A stretch of DNA of 26,649 nt from Gp6-AA40 sp050742535. GTDB lineage: Bacteria; Acidobacteriota; Vicinamibacteria; Vicinamibacterales; UBA2999. Positions 14,666 to 20,774 of the stretch are shown here, one piece after another. Positions within the stretch are counted from its first letter, which is position 1; each line of letters starts with the position of its first letter. Where the stretch lies: assembly GCA_050742535.1 (NCBI GenBank), contig JBOGIQ010000042.1, positions 1 to 26,649 on the forward strand, written 5' to 3'. The position numbers and the translations under genes were made by a program. The notes under the pieces are model-generated. The model worked only from the letters and a program-made list of their open reading frames with translations, made no database searches and was not told the origin of the DNA.

Positions 14666-14944
14666 TTAGCGTTGCGGCGGAGTCCAGGGGCGCACGGGGA
14701 TGTCGATTTTGGGTGCTTCGAGGTTGTACGACCGCCACGTTCTCGGGGGGATGCGGTAAGCGGAGAGCGTGAGCCGGCGAGCAAGGTATTTCTCAGTCGC
14801 GCGGATTTCGACGAACTGATCAACAAGCACCAACACCGACGCGATCTGCTCCTCGCGGACCTCGCGCCTCGCCTCGGATACGATCACCGCGAACACCAGC
14901 ACGCGCACCCCTTCGGCTTCTTCCCATACCGTACGCCTGTCGGG
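14666..14944 (-). pseudogene. Remnant of an unrecognised gene, cut off near element B4
   Basis: Open frame of 92 codons read from just after an in-frame TGA (14945-14947) to the stop at 14666. It contains regular protein-like sequence: VWEEAEGVRVLVFAVIVSEARREVREEQ, VLVLVDQFVEIRATEKYLARRL, then a Pro-rich end. The only start codon with any length is a GTG at 14908. The upstream end lies 6-9 bp from the left end of element B4, which suggests the 5' part was lost or displaced when B4 arrived. The family is not recognised, and it could instead be a chance frame. Confidence 0.35.
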
Positions 14945-14952
14945 TCAAATCA

Positions 14953-15206
14953 CAACGCACCGCACGAGCCTGCTCGCGGCTCCGGCGCGACGTGGAAAAT
15001 CGGCCCCTCCGGCGTGGACTGACGATATCGCTGTCGCCTTGAATGATCCGCGCGACAGCCTTCGAATCGTGTGAGTAACCAGCTGTCTCGGACGTCAATG
15101 GCAACAGCTGCGGCGCCAGCGCATCAGGGCCTGCGGGCCCGATTTACAGCCTTCGCTGATCACGTCGCTCACAAGTCGCTCGCGCGCAGGCTCGTGCGGT
15201 GCGTTG
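14953..15206 (+). mobile_element. Family B element, copy B4 (best-preserved; perfect 20-bp terminal inverted repeats)
   Basis: 254 bp. The left end CAACGCACCGCACGAGCCTG and the right end CAGGCTCGTGCGGTGCGTTG are exact reverse complements. It contains all blocks of the family: GCTCCGG.CGCGACGTGG, AAAATCGGCCCCTCCGGCG, the central GTCGCCTTGAATGATCCG..GCGACAGCC, GCGGGCCCGATTTACAGCC and TTCGCTGATCACGTCGCTC. No obvious target duplication and no coding capacity. Confidence 0.8.
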
Positions 15207-15369
15207 ACCCACAAGACGACGCAGCACATTAGAAGGCCATCAGCGACTGTCTCGAGCGTTGGTAGTGGGCTGCAGAAGATACACCAGGCTTTCAAACGGT
15301 TTCAGCCGGAAGCTGCGAAACCATGAAGCCGCCGTCGCACTGACGTCTTAGACTTAACGGCATCAGGAC

Positions 15370-15401
15370 GCGGGCTCAACAAACACCAGGGCCCGCCTTT
15401 T
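15370..15401 (+). terminator. Terminator-like hairpin
   Basis: GCGGGC (15370-15375) pairs with GCCCGC (15391-15396) across a 15-nt loop and is followed by CTTTTCG. The T-run is on the plus strand, but no plus-strand gene ends just before it, so either it serves an unseen short RNA or the fit is chance. Confidence 0.3.
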
Positions 15402-15412
15402 CGTTTCCGGAT

Positions 15413-15586
15413 TCAATCTGACTGAACGACAGCTCCCGGGCAGTGACTGATGGCGATCTTCCCGCCCCAAGACGCAGCATTGCGGAGCCACGCGATCAAG
15501 GCTTTCAAACCCTCGTGGTCGACGTCGAGCAAGAGCGTGTCCGCGCCCTTGAAGTCCTCAAAGAACCCGACCCGAATGGATGCCAT
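15413..15586 (-). CDS. Small hypothetical protein
   Basis: 57 residues from the ATG at 15586: MASIRVGFFEDFKGADTLLL, then DVDHEGLKALIAWLRNAASW and GGKIAISHCPGAVVQSD. It alternates strand-like and helix-like segments like a real small alpha/beta protein rather than a shadow frame. No family is recognised. Only a weak AGG precedes the ATG. The frame stays open further upstream, but that stretch translates the family-B fragment, so I start at the ATG. It may be a shortened copy of a longer protein. Confidence 0.45.
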   Translation of the reverse strand: MASIRVGFFEDFKGADTLLLDVDHEGLKALIAWLRNAASWGGKIAISHCPGAVVQSD

Positions 15587-15625
15587 GATCCTGTTGGACT
15601 CGATCTCGCCACACTCGTCAGTCCG

Positions 15626-15666
15626 CGTCGCGAACCCGGAGCCGCGAGCAGGCTCGTGCGGTGCGT
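15626..15666 (-). repeat. Family B fragment B5 (left end only, reverse orientation)
   Basis: CGTCGCGAACCCGGAGCCGC followed by GAGCAGGCTCGTGCGGTGCG is the reverse complement of the left 40 bp of B4. The rest of the element is missing, so this is a solo end. It lies between the small 57-aa gene and the stop of the YjbQ-like gene. Confidence 0.7.
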
Positions 15667-15678
15667 GTCCGGGAAGGT

Positions 15679-16758
15679 CTAGCGAATTTCCGAAAGCGTG
15701 ACGTTCAGCACGCGCGACTGGCGCGGGGCGTGCTGCCACTGCACGAGGATCGGGCTCTGGTAGGTCCCTTCGATGATCCCCGGGACGCCGTGCTGGCAGT
15801 CTGATACCAGGAGGCTGACCGAACGGCGCATGCGGAAGAAGCGCGCGGCCGGCACCGCCAGCGTCCGGGCCATGATCTTCTCGACGATAGATCCGCGGAG
15901 GCCGAGCGTGTCGAGGCTCTGGTTCAGGATGCGGACCAGATCGTATTTCGCGTAGCCGAGCGTCTTGGCCGGGACGGCGCGCGGGTTCGCCATCGCGTGG
16001 CGGTACTTCTCGGCGACGAAGCGAAGCGGGTTCTTCAACACCTCCGCCAGGTCGTACTTCATCAGCAGCGTTTCGTACTCGTTGACCGTCAGCGCGGAGT
16101 GCCGCTCCGATGGATCCAGCGACACGCGCAGGCGCCCCTTGCCGACGCCGGCCTCTTTGACGAACGCCGACAGCTGCCCGTAGACGCTCAGCCGCGGATC
16201 CTTGAGGTTCACCGAATCGATCGGGTGCGCCGAAACAGGAACTTCGATCCGTGTTGCCGCGACCAGCCGTTCCTGGCTGAATCCGATCACGCGGGTCGTG
16301 CGGCGCCGCGGCCGTCCGTCGTAGACGCCGTCCAGATCGACGAAATAGACCGTTTCGCCGGCCCGATTAGGGTGAGTGACGCAAGTCCGCAGGCCGCTGG
16401 CGATATACGCAAGGTGCGAGTCGGCGTTGCGCGGTTCAATCGCACGCTGGTCGGCGTCCAGGTCGGTCCGCCGCTCCAGGCGGTCGTGCTCGTAGCCGGC
16501 CCCTTCCGGAAACAGCGTGCGGAAGGCATCCACGTAGGTCGGAATGTGCTGAGCGCTCAGCCTGGCCGCGAGGCTGCGATCGAGAAACCCGGCGGTCGTG
16601 TGAAAGGACCAGTAGAGGCACCGCGGAAAGGATTCCAGCGCCTCGTGCTCGGCCGCGAACCGCGACCGCAGATCGACGACATCAAACCGAGCTTTTGGGG
16701 CTAACTCGAGCGTGACGTCGAGCGGCTTGGACAGGGACAAGTCGTTCAAATGTAACAC
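15679..16758 (-). CDS. Two-domain protein: YjbQ/UPF0047-like N-terminal part plus unknown C-terminal domain
   Basis: 359 residues from a GTG at 16758. The frame is open about 290 codons further upstream, but that overlaps a clear plus-strand gene pair and reads as low-complexity shadow. The N-terminal part carries YjbQ-like landmarks: SFHTTAGFLD (H53), GYEHDRL (H91), RNADSHLAYIASG (N111, H115) and VYFVDLDGVYDGRPRRRTTRVIGF, resembling the ligand-binding end of the UPF0047 trimer fold. Residues about 170-359 form an unrecognised second domain (YGQLSAFVKEAGVGKGRLRV, SERHSALTVNEYETLLMKYD, VEKIMARTL, IIEGTYQSPILVQWQHAPRQ). UPF0047 proteins are normally about 130-140 aa, so this is an enlarged architecture. 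A weak ribosome site makes the exact start uncertain. It is divergent from the gene at 16780. Confidence 0.7.
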   Translation of the reverse strand: MLHLNDLSLSKPLDVTLELAPKARFDVVDLRSRFAAEHEALESFPRCLYWSFHTTAGFLDRSLAARLSAQHIPTYVDAFRTLFPEGAGYEHDRLERRTDLDADQRAIEPRNADSHLAYIASGLRTCVTHPNRAGETVYFVDLDGVYDGRPRRRTTRVIGFSQERLVAATRIEVPVSAHPIDSVNLKDPRLSVYGQLSAFVKEAGVGKGRLRVSLDPSERHSALTVNEYETLLMKYDLAEVLKNPLRFVAEKYRHAMANPRAVPAKTLGYAKYDLVRILNQSLDTLGLRGSIVEKIMARTLAVPAARFFRMRRSVSLLVSDCQHGVPGIIEGTYQSPILVQWQHAPRQSRVLNVTLSEIR

Positions 16759-16779
16759 GTTCTTGCATAAACGGACGAA

Positions 16780-17445
16780 GTGGCGTGGCGGGAGTTCCTT
16801 TGGTACCGGGTGGTGGCGGCGGCCGGATTCGTGGCGGGCCTGTGGACCGTGTATCTGGTCTGGCATCTCCGCGGCAAATGGAAAATCCGGCGTGCCGGTC
16901 CCCGCCGGCTCGTTGCCATTCGGCACCGAATCTGGCGTGAGCCGTCGATAGCGGATGCGTCGGATCTGCGCTACGGGCCGGGTGGCGCCGAGGAGAAGGA
17001 CCGCCGCGACGTGGCGCGAGGCTCGAATACCGCCATCTTCGAAGTGCGATCGCGCTTTGGACGTGAAGCGCGCTATCTGATCACCGACTGGGGCGGAGCC
17101 ATGGGCCGCTGGGGATCGAACATCGTGTCCCGCGACCGATGGGATCCAGCGGGCTTCGAGCAGCACACAGTCCATTTCGTGACCGGCGTCCGCGATGGAT
17201 ACGTGAGCTTCGGATATCAGGGGCAGCGGACCGCCGAAATCGCCCGCGGCATCACCGTCGAGCACGCGGCCTGGTTCTATCGCTACGCGCGGCGGATCAC
17301 CGAACCGGCGTTCCAGAAGGCTCTCATCGCCAGCGGTGCGGACCGCGAGGAGGCCGACGTGTTCGCGCGCGCGCTGGTCGAACGGATCCGTCAGCTCGGA
17401 GAAGCGTGTGGGCTCGCTCCGCCGCGCGTCGCCAAAGCGGGATGA
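16780..17445 (+). CDS. Membrane-anchored protein of unknown function (possible kinase-like C-terminal fold)
   Basis: 221 residues from a GTG at 16780. One transmembrane segment near the start (WYRVVAAAGFVAGLWTVYLVW), then a soluble region. Notable stretches are AIFEVRSRFGREARYLITDW followed by GGAMGRWG, a VHFVTGVRDGYVSFGYQGQR segment, and a helical end (FYRYARRITEPAFQKALIAS). The pattern RYLITDWGGAMGRWG followed by a helical end with AFQKALIASGA recalls the C-terminal lobe of protein/lipid-kinase-like families, but this is only a resemblance and the N-lobe is absent. Its stop overlaps the start of the reductase gene (ATGA), indicating one operon. Only 21 bp separate its start from the divergent YjbQ-like gene. 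Confidence 0.6.
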   Translation: MAWREFLWYRVVAAAGFVAGLWTVYLVWHLRGKWKIRRAGPRRLVAIRHRIWREPSIADASDLRYGPGGAEEKDRRDVARGSNTAIFEVRSRFGREARYLITDWGGAMGRWGSNIVSRDRWDPAGFEQHTVHFVTGVRDGYVSFGYQGQRTAEIARGITVEHAAWFYRYARRITEPAFQKALIASGADREEADVFARALVERIRQLGEACGLAPPRVAKAG

Positions 17446-18296
17446 CGGGCCGTTTCGCGAAGTATTGCGAGCGCAAGGAGCAGGCTGCCCTGGCCGCGGC
17501 AATTCCCGGCTACGTGACCGCAGAGGTTCGGGATTGCGGAGATCTGGTCGCGCTGGAAACTCCGTGGTCGGCGGCGCTCTTCGACGGCCCGTTTTACCGG
17601 AGCGCAGTGCCTGCGCGAGCGGGCATCCCAACTACCAGTCTGGTGTTCGTCCAGTCGCGCGACGGCAACACGGTCGCGGCCGATCCCTCCACGCTCGGCG
17701 GCGGCGACACAGACCTTCATCTGATCTACGAGGGCCTCTCGCGCGTTGACGCCGACGCCGTGCTGGCGGGCGCGGCAACCGCCCGCGGCAAGGACATCGT
17801 CTTTTCGGTCTGGCACCCGCAGCTGGTCGCGCTTCGGCTCGCGCGCGGCCGGCCGCGCCATCCCGCGCAGGTCGTGGTGACCGACGCGGGTAGCCTGCGA
17901 TTCGACGAGGGGCTGATGTTTCAGGAGCCCTCACTGCGGGTGTTCGTGATTACGCGCAGTGGAGCGGTGAAAACGATTCAGGACCGGCTCGTTGGCAAGC
18001 CCTGGATTGATGTCATCGACGCCGGCGAGCCGGTGTGCTTCGCCTCGGCAATGGAGCAGCTGTGCCGCCGCGGCATCGGGGTGCTGTCCTGCGTTGGCGG
18101 CCCGCGCACGGCGGCGACTCTGCTCGACGAGCAGCTCGTGCAGGACATCTATCTGACAACGTCCGCCATCGACGCAGGCACGCCGGGGACGCCGTATCAC
18201 GCGGGACGCCGTCCGCGCGTCGATCGGGTGGTGCTGAAAGAGGGGCAAGGCATCGAAGCCGGTGTGCGCTTCGAGCACCTGATCGTCAGACGGTGA
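17442..18296 (+). CDS. RibD C-terminal domain (DHFR-like fold) reductase family protein
   Basis: 284 residues, ATG overlapping the previous stop (ATGA). After about 60 N-terminal residues the RibD_C/dihydrofolate-reductase-like core begins: SLVFVQSRDGNTVAAD, IYEGLSRVDADAVLAGAATA, HPAQVVVTDAG and the nucleotide-binding LSCVGGPRTAATLLDE with LVQDIYLTTSAI. Stand-alone RibD_C proteins are NADPH-dependent reductases; RibD itself makes a riboflavin precursor, but no deaminase domain or other rib genes lie here, so a riboflavin role is not supported. The N-terminal 60 residues (MTGRFAKYCERKEQAALAAA) do not match the family and may be a separate cap. Confidence 0.82.
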   Translation: MTGRFAKYCERKEQAALAAAIPGYVTAEVRDCGDLVALETPWSAALFDGPFYRSAVPARAGIPTTSLVFVQSRDGNTVAADPSTLGGGDTDLHLIYEGLSRVDADAVLAGAATARGKDIVFSVWHPQLVALRLARGRPRHPAQVVVTDAGSLRFDEGLMFQEPSLRVFVITRSGAVKTIQDRLVGKPWIDVIDAGEPVCFASAMEQLCRRGIGVLSCVGGPRTAATLLDEQLVQDIYLTTSAIDAGTPGTPYHAGRRPRVDRVVLKEGQGIEAGVRFEHLIVRR

Positions 18297-18301
18297 TTCA
18301 G

Positions 18302-18337
18302 AATCTCCGCGCCTCCGCGTCTTCGCGGCCCGTGGTG
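18302..18337. repeat. Short CTCCGCG-type tandem motif
   Basis: TCTCCGCG-CCTCCGCG-TCTTCGCGG gives three imperfect 8-bp units in the spacer between the reductase and the bacterioferritin genes. It resembles a short repeat that is common between genes in related genomes (recalled, not checked). Confidence 0.4.
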
Positions 18338-18397
18338 AGCGAGTGCGTCTCAGTCGCAAGTTTGAGGATTGTCCACGTCGTGTGTCACGATGCGGTT

Positions 18398-18422
18398 GCT
18401 TCGGGCGCTGAAGCCCGGAGCG
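18398..18422. repeat. Palindrome upstream of bacterioferritin
   Basis: GCTTCGGGC-GCTGAA-GCCCGGAGC, an imperfect 9-bp-stem palindrome with the same GCTGAAG-type centre as family A. It lies 51 nt before the bacterioferritin start. Confidence 0.5.
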
Positions 18423-18457
18423 CGATGTAGATCCGCTGACGCGCTCGCGTCCGCGGC

Positions 18458-18464
18458 AAGGAGG
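18458..18464 (+). promoter_or_regulatory. Strong Shine-Dalgarno AAGGAGG of bacterioferritin
   Basis: AAGGAGG lies 8 nt before the ATG at 18473. Confidence 0.75.
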
Positions 18465-18472
18465 CGGCGTTC

Positions 18473-18949
18473 ATGAAGGGTAACGACCAGGTCATTGCCC
18501 AGCTCAACCAGGCACTCAAAGAGGAGCTGACGGCGATCAATCAGTACTTCCTGCACGCGGAGATGTGTCACAACTGGGGTTACCACAAGCTCGGCGACTA
18601 CATCAAAAAGCAGTCGATCGACGAAATGAAGCACGCCGAGGAGTTGGTCGAGCGGCTCCTGTTCCTCGACGCGACGCCGAAGATGGAGTACATGGAGCTG
18701 AGTGTCGGCAGCAACGTCAAACAGCAGCTCGAAGCGGACCTCAAGCTCGAAGTGAACGCGGTCAAGATGTACAACGACGCGGTCAAGGCCTCGCGAGACG
18801 CCGGCGACGACACGTCGCGCGATCTGTTTTCGCGCCTCCTCCGGGACGAGGAGCAGCACGTCGACTGGCTGGAAGCGCAGCTCGGCCAGATCAAGGAAAT
18901 GGGCTACGAGCGGTACCTGTCCAATCAGACCGAGGGTTCGAAGGACTGA
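18473..18949 (+). CDS. bfr: Bacterioferritin
   Basis: 158 residues, standard length. The diiron ferroxidase ligands are present: E18 (LKEELTAINQYF), E51 and H54 (IDEMKHAEEL), E93 (LKLEVNAVK), and E126 and H129 (LLRDEEQHVDWLE). M52, the axial heme ligand, is also present. The protein would form the 24-subunit cytoplasmic shell that oxidises and stores iron and binds heme between subunits. The start has an AAGGAGG at 8 nt. No ferredoxin (bfd) gene is adjacent. It overlaps the likely start of the downstream PHP protein, so the two are probably co-expressed. Confidence 0.96.
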   Translation: MKGNDQVIAQLNQALKEELTAINQYFLHAEMCHNWGYHKLGDYIKKQSIDEMKHAEELVERLLFLDATPKMEYMELSVGSNVKQQLEADLKLEVNAVKMYNDAVKASRDAGDDTSRDLFSRLLRDEEQHVDWLEAQLGQIKEMGYERYLSNQTEGSKD

Positions 18950-20025
18950 GAGACGTCAATCTCGAGCTGGCAGGGCTGCTGCTGGACATGGCAGCTCTCG
19001 CCGGCGAGTCCCAGCGTGGCTGGGGCTACAAGCGCGCCGCTAAAGCCGTCCTGCGGATCGACGAGGCGATCACGCCACTCGTCGAAGCCAACACGTTCAA
19101 GGCCGTTTCCGGCATCGGACCGACCACCGATCGCATCGCCCGCGAGCTGATCCTCGATGGCGGCTCGCCGTTTGTCGAGCAGTCGGTTCACAGCGCCGGG
19201 CAAGAGGAAGCCATCGCCAAACTCCGCGCGCTGCGAAAGCACTTCCTCAGCCGCGCGGCGGTGAAGGACATTCTCGGCCGCCGCGGCTCGCCGTCTCGCA
19301 AGGCGTATCGCGGCGACTTTCAGATGCACTCGACCTGGAGCGACGGCGCAGAAGGTCTCCCGTCCATCGTCGAGGCGTGCATGGCGCGCGGCCATCGATG
19401 CGCCGGTATCACGGACCATTCGTACGGACTGCCGATTGCCGGCGGGATGACGATGGCGCAGGTGAGGGAGCAGCACGCGGAGATCGACGCGTTGAACCGC
19501 ACCTATAAGGGTCGGTTCCGCCTGTTCAAGGGCATCGAGGCGAACATCCGCCAGGACGGCACGGTGGACATGGAGGAGCACGAGCTTCGCCTGTTCGAGT
19601 TCGTCGTGGCGTCGCCGCACTCGCTGCTGCGCAAGACTGTCGATCAGACCGCGCGGATGGCAGGCGCAGTCGCACAGCGCGGCGTGGCGATCCTCGGGCA
19701 TCCGCAGGGACGCCGGTTCAACGTGCGGCCGGGTGTGTCGGCGCACTGGGACAAGGTGTTCAAAGTGGCAGCGAAGCGTCAGGTGGCGATTGAAATCGAC
19801 GGCTCCTGGGATCGCCAGGACGTGCATTACGAGCTGGCGGCGCGCGCGCTCGAGCGCGGCTGCATCTTCGCGCTCGACAGCGACGCCCACTCGCACCCGG
19901 AGCTCGACTTCATCGAGATCGCGATCGCGCACGCGCGGCTGGCGGGAATTCCTCAGGACCGTATCGTGAACTACTGGCCGGAAAAGAAGTTCCTGGAGTG
20001 GGCGAGGGGGGCGTGGGAGCGGTGA
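18946..20025 (+). CDS. PHP-domain phosphoesterase with N-terminal helix-hairpin-helix (PolX C-terminal-like)
   Basis: 359 residues if started at CTG 18946, whose TG is shared with the bacterioferritin TGA. The first ATG is 18988 (MAALAGES), but homologous helical sequence (RDVNLELAGLLLDMAALAGE, then YKRAAKAV) extends before it, and GAGGG lies 9 nt before the CTG. The HhH-like segment is FKAVSGIGPTTDRIAREL. The PHP motifs are DFQMHSTWSDG (Gln replacing the first His of HxH), GITDHSYG, GIEANI, VASPHS, LGHPQGR and ALDSDAHSHPEL. This matches the PHP part of family X DNA polymerases without the polymerase palm, so it is likely a free-standing metal-dependent nuclease or phosphatase. The substrate is unknown. 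Confidence 0.85.
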   Translation: MRDVNLELAGLLLDMAALAGESQRGWGYKRAAKAVLRIDEAITPLVEANTFKAVSGIGPTTDRIARELILDGGSPFVEQSVHSAGQEEAIAKLRALRKHFLSRAAVKDILGRRGSPSRKAYRGDFQMHSTWSDGAEGLPSIVEACMARGHRCAGITDHSYGLPIAGGMTMAQVREQHAEIDALNRTYKGRFRLFKGIEANIRQDGTVDMEEHELRLFEFVVASPHSLLRKTVDQTARMAGAVAQRGVAILGHPQGRRFNVRPGVSAHWDKVFKVAAKRQVAIEIDGSWDRQDVHYELAARALERGCIFALDSDAHSHPELDFIEIAIAHARLAGIPQDRIVNYWPEKKFLEWARGAWER

Positions 20026-20040
20026 GGAGGGAGGAGGTTC

Positions 20041-20316
20041 CTATTCCTCCGTGCTCCTCTGTCGCTTCAGTTCCTTCTGATGTTCCGCATTCTTGAACGC
20101 CAGCGCACGGGCGGGCTGCTGAAAGGCGGTGTGGAGGGCCTTGGCCAGTTCCGGATCGTCGCGCGAAATCAGCTCGGCGAGGGTCTGGAATTTCTGCTCG
20201 ATTCGCGCGAAGCGGCCTGAATAACGGTCGAAGTCGCTGTTGTTCTTGATGTCGCGGCGCAGCAGGCCGACCATCATCACGAAATCGGTGAGCAGCCGGG
20301 CCTCTTGCGGTTCCAT
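20041..20316 (-). CDS. Small hypothetical helical protein
   Basis: 91 residues from ATG 20316. Highly charged and helical (LLTDFVMMVGLLRRDIKNN, RYSGRFARIEQKFQTLAELI), ending in KELKRQRSTEE. No signal peptide and no family recognised. It is convergent with the PHP gene (15 bp between stops) and follows the biotin-carrier gene by 50 bp across a palindrome. A small coiled-coil adaptor or regulator is possible, but there is no evidence beyond composition. Confidence 0.55.
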   Translation of the reverse strand: MEPQEARLLTDFVMMVGLLRRDIKNNSDFDRYSGRFARIEQKFQTLAELISRDDPELAKALHTAFQQPARALAFKNAEHQKELKRQRSTEE

Positions 20317-20343
20317 GCGGAGATTCTAATCTGCGCCTGGTAG

Positions 20344-20366
20344 AGGCCGACCTTCAGGTCGGCCTT
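20344..20366. repeat. Family A palindrome (subtype 3)
   Basis: AGGCCGACCTTCAGGTCGGCCTTTC, a stem of at least 8 bp around a CTTCAG-type centre, directly after the stop of the biotin-carrier gene (20367, minus strand). It could serve as an mRNA 3' end or spacer hairpin. Confidence 0.7.
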
Positions 20367-20774
20367 TCATCCATCGATTTCGACGAGCGGAACGCCCGGC
20401 TGCACCAGCTCGCCAACGCGGCAAGCCACCTGCCGCACCCGGCCGTCGTGAGGTGCGGTCACGGCCAGTTCCATCTTCATTGCCTCGAGGACGACAAGGG
20501 CGTCGCCGGTTTTCACGTTCTGACCGGGCGCGACGTTGATGGCCACCACCGTTGCGGGCATCGGCGCGGCAAGCGCCGCCTCGTCTCGGTGCCTGGGGCC
20601 AACCTGCGCACCGTCTGGCTGGACGACGAACACGCGCCCTTCCAGAAATACCCACGTAGTGCCGCCACGGCGCACGGAATAGGCGAGCCTCCGGCCGGAA
20701 TCGGTGACGAGCTCATAGCGTCCGGCGCCGAGGCTGTTAACGGTCACAGTCGCGTGTGGTGCAGCGTGGACCAC
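20367..20774 (-). CDS. Biotin carboxyl carrier (BCCP) part of an acyl-CoA carboxylase
   Basis: 135 residues from a GTG at 20774. The N-terminal strand-rich part (GRYELVTDSGRRLAYSV...TTWVFLEGRVFVV) resembles the BT-type barrel of methylcrotonyl/propionyl-CoA carboxylase alpha chains. The C-terminal part is the biotinyl domain with ALVVLEAMKMELAVTAPHDG (biotin on the Lys of EAMKM) and VGELVQPGVPLVEID. It overlaps the biotin carboxylase gene by 31 bp in another frame. In most methylcrotonyl-CoA carboxylases both parts are one chain, so this may be the split-off C-terminal piece (see findings). The carrier shuttles CO2 between the carboxylase and the carboxyltransferase. Confidence 0.85.
   Translation of the reverse strand: MVHAAPHATVTVNSLGAGRYELVTDSGRRLAYSVRRGGTTWVFLEGRVFVVQPDGAQVGPRHRDEAALAAPMPATVVAINVAPGQNVKTGDALVVLEAMKMELAVTAPHDGRVRQVACRVGELVQPGVPLVEIDG

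Larger units (their letters stand above)
14372..15412. other. Repeat-rich region without an intact gene
   Basis: About 1 kb made of B3 (14403-14638), a possible gene remnant (14666-14944, minus), B4 (14953-15206), and 200 bases with no recognised gene that end in a terminator-like hairpin. No tRNA-like fold was found. Confidence 0.7.

Noticed and set aside
15207..15412. tRNA or other structured RNA gene
   Set aside because: No cloverleaf, T-loop or CCA-like pattern was found on either strand; only a weak terminator-like hairpin.
16759..17631. N-terminal extension of the YjbQ-like gene by about 290 codons
   Set aside because: It overlaps the coding-quality plus-strand genes at 16780-17445 and 17442-18296 and has shadow-like composition.
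17442..18296. Riboflavin biosynthesis gene ribD
   Set aside because: The deaminase domain is absent and no other rib genes or FMN riboswitch are nearby; only the reductase-type fold is supported.
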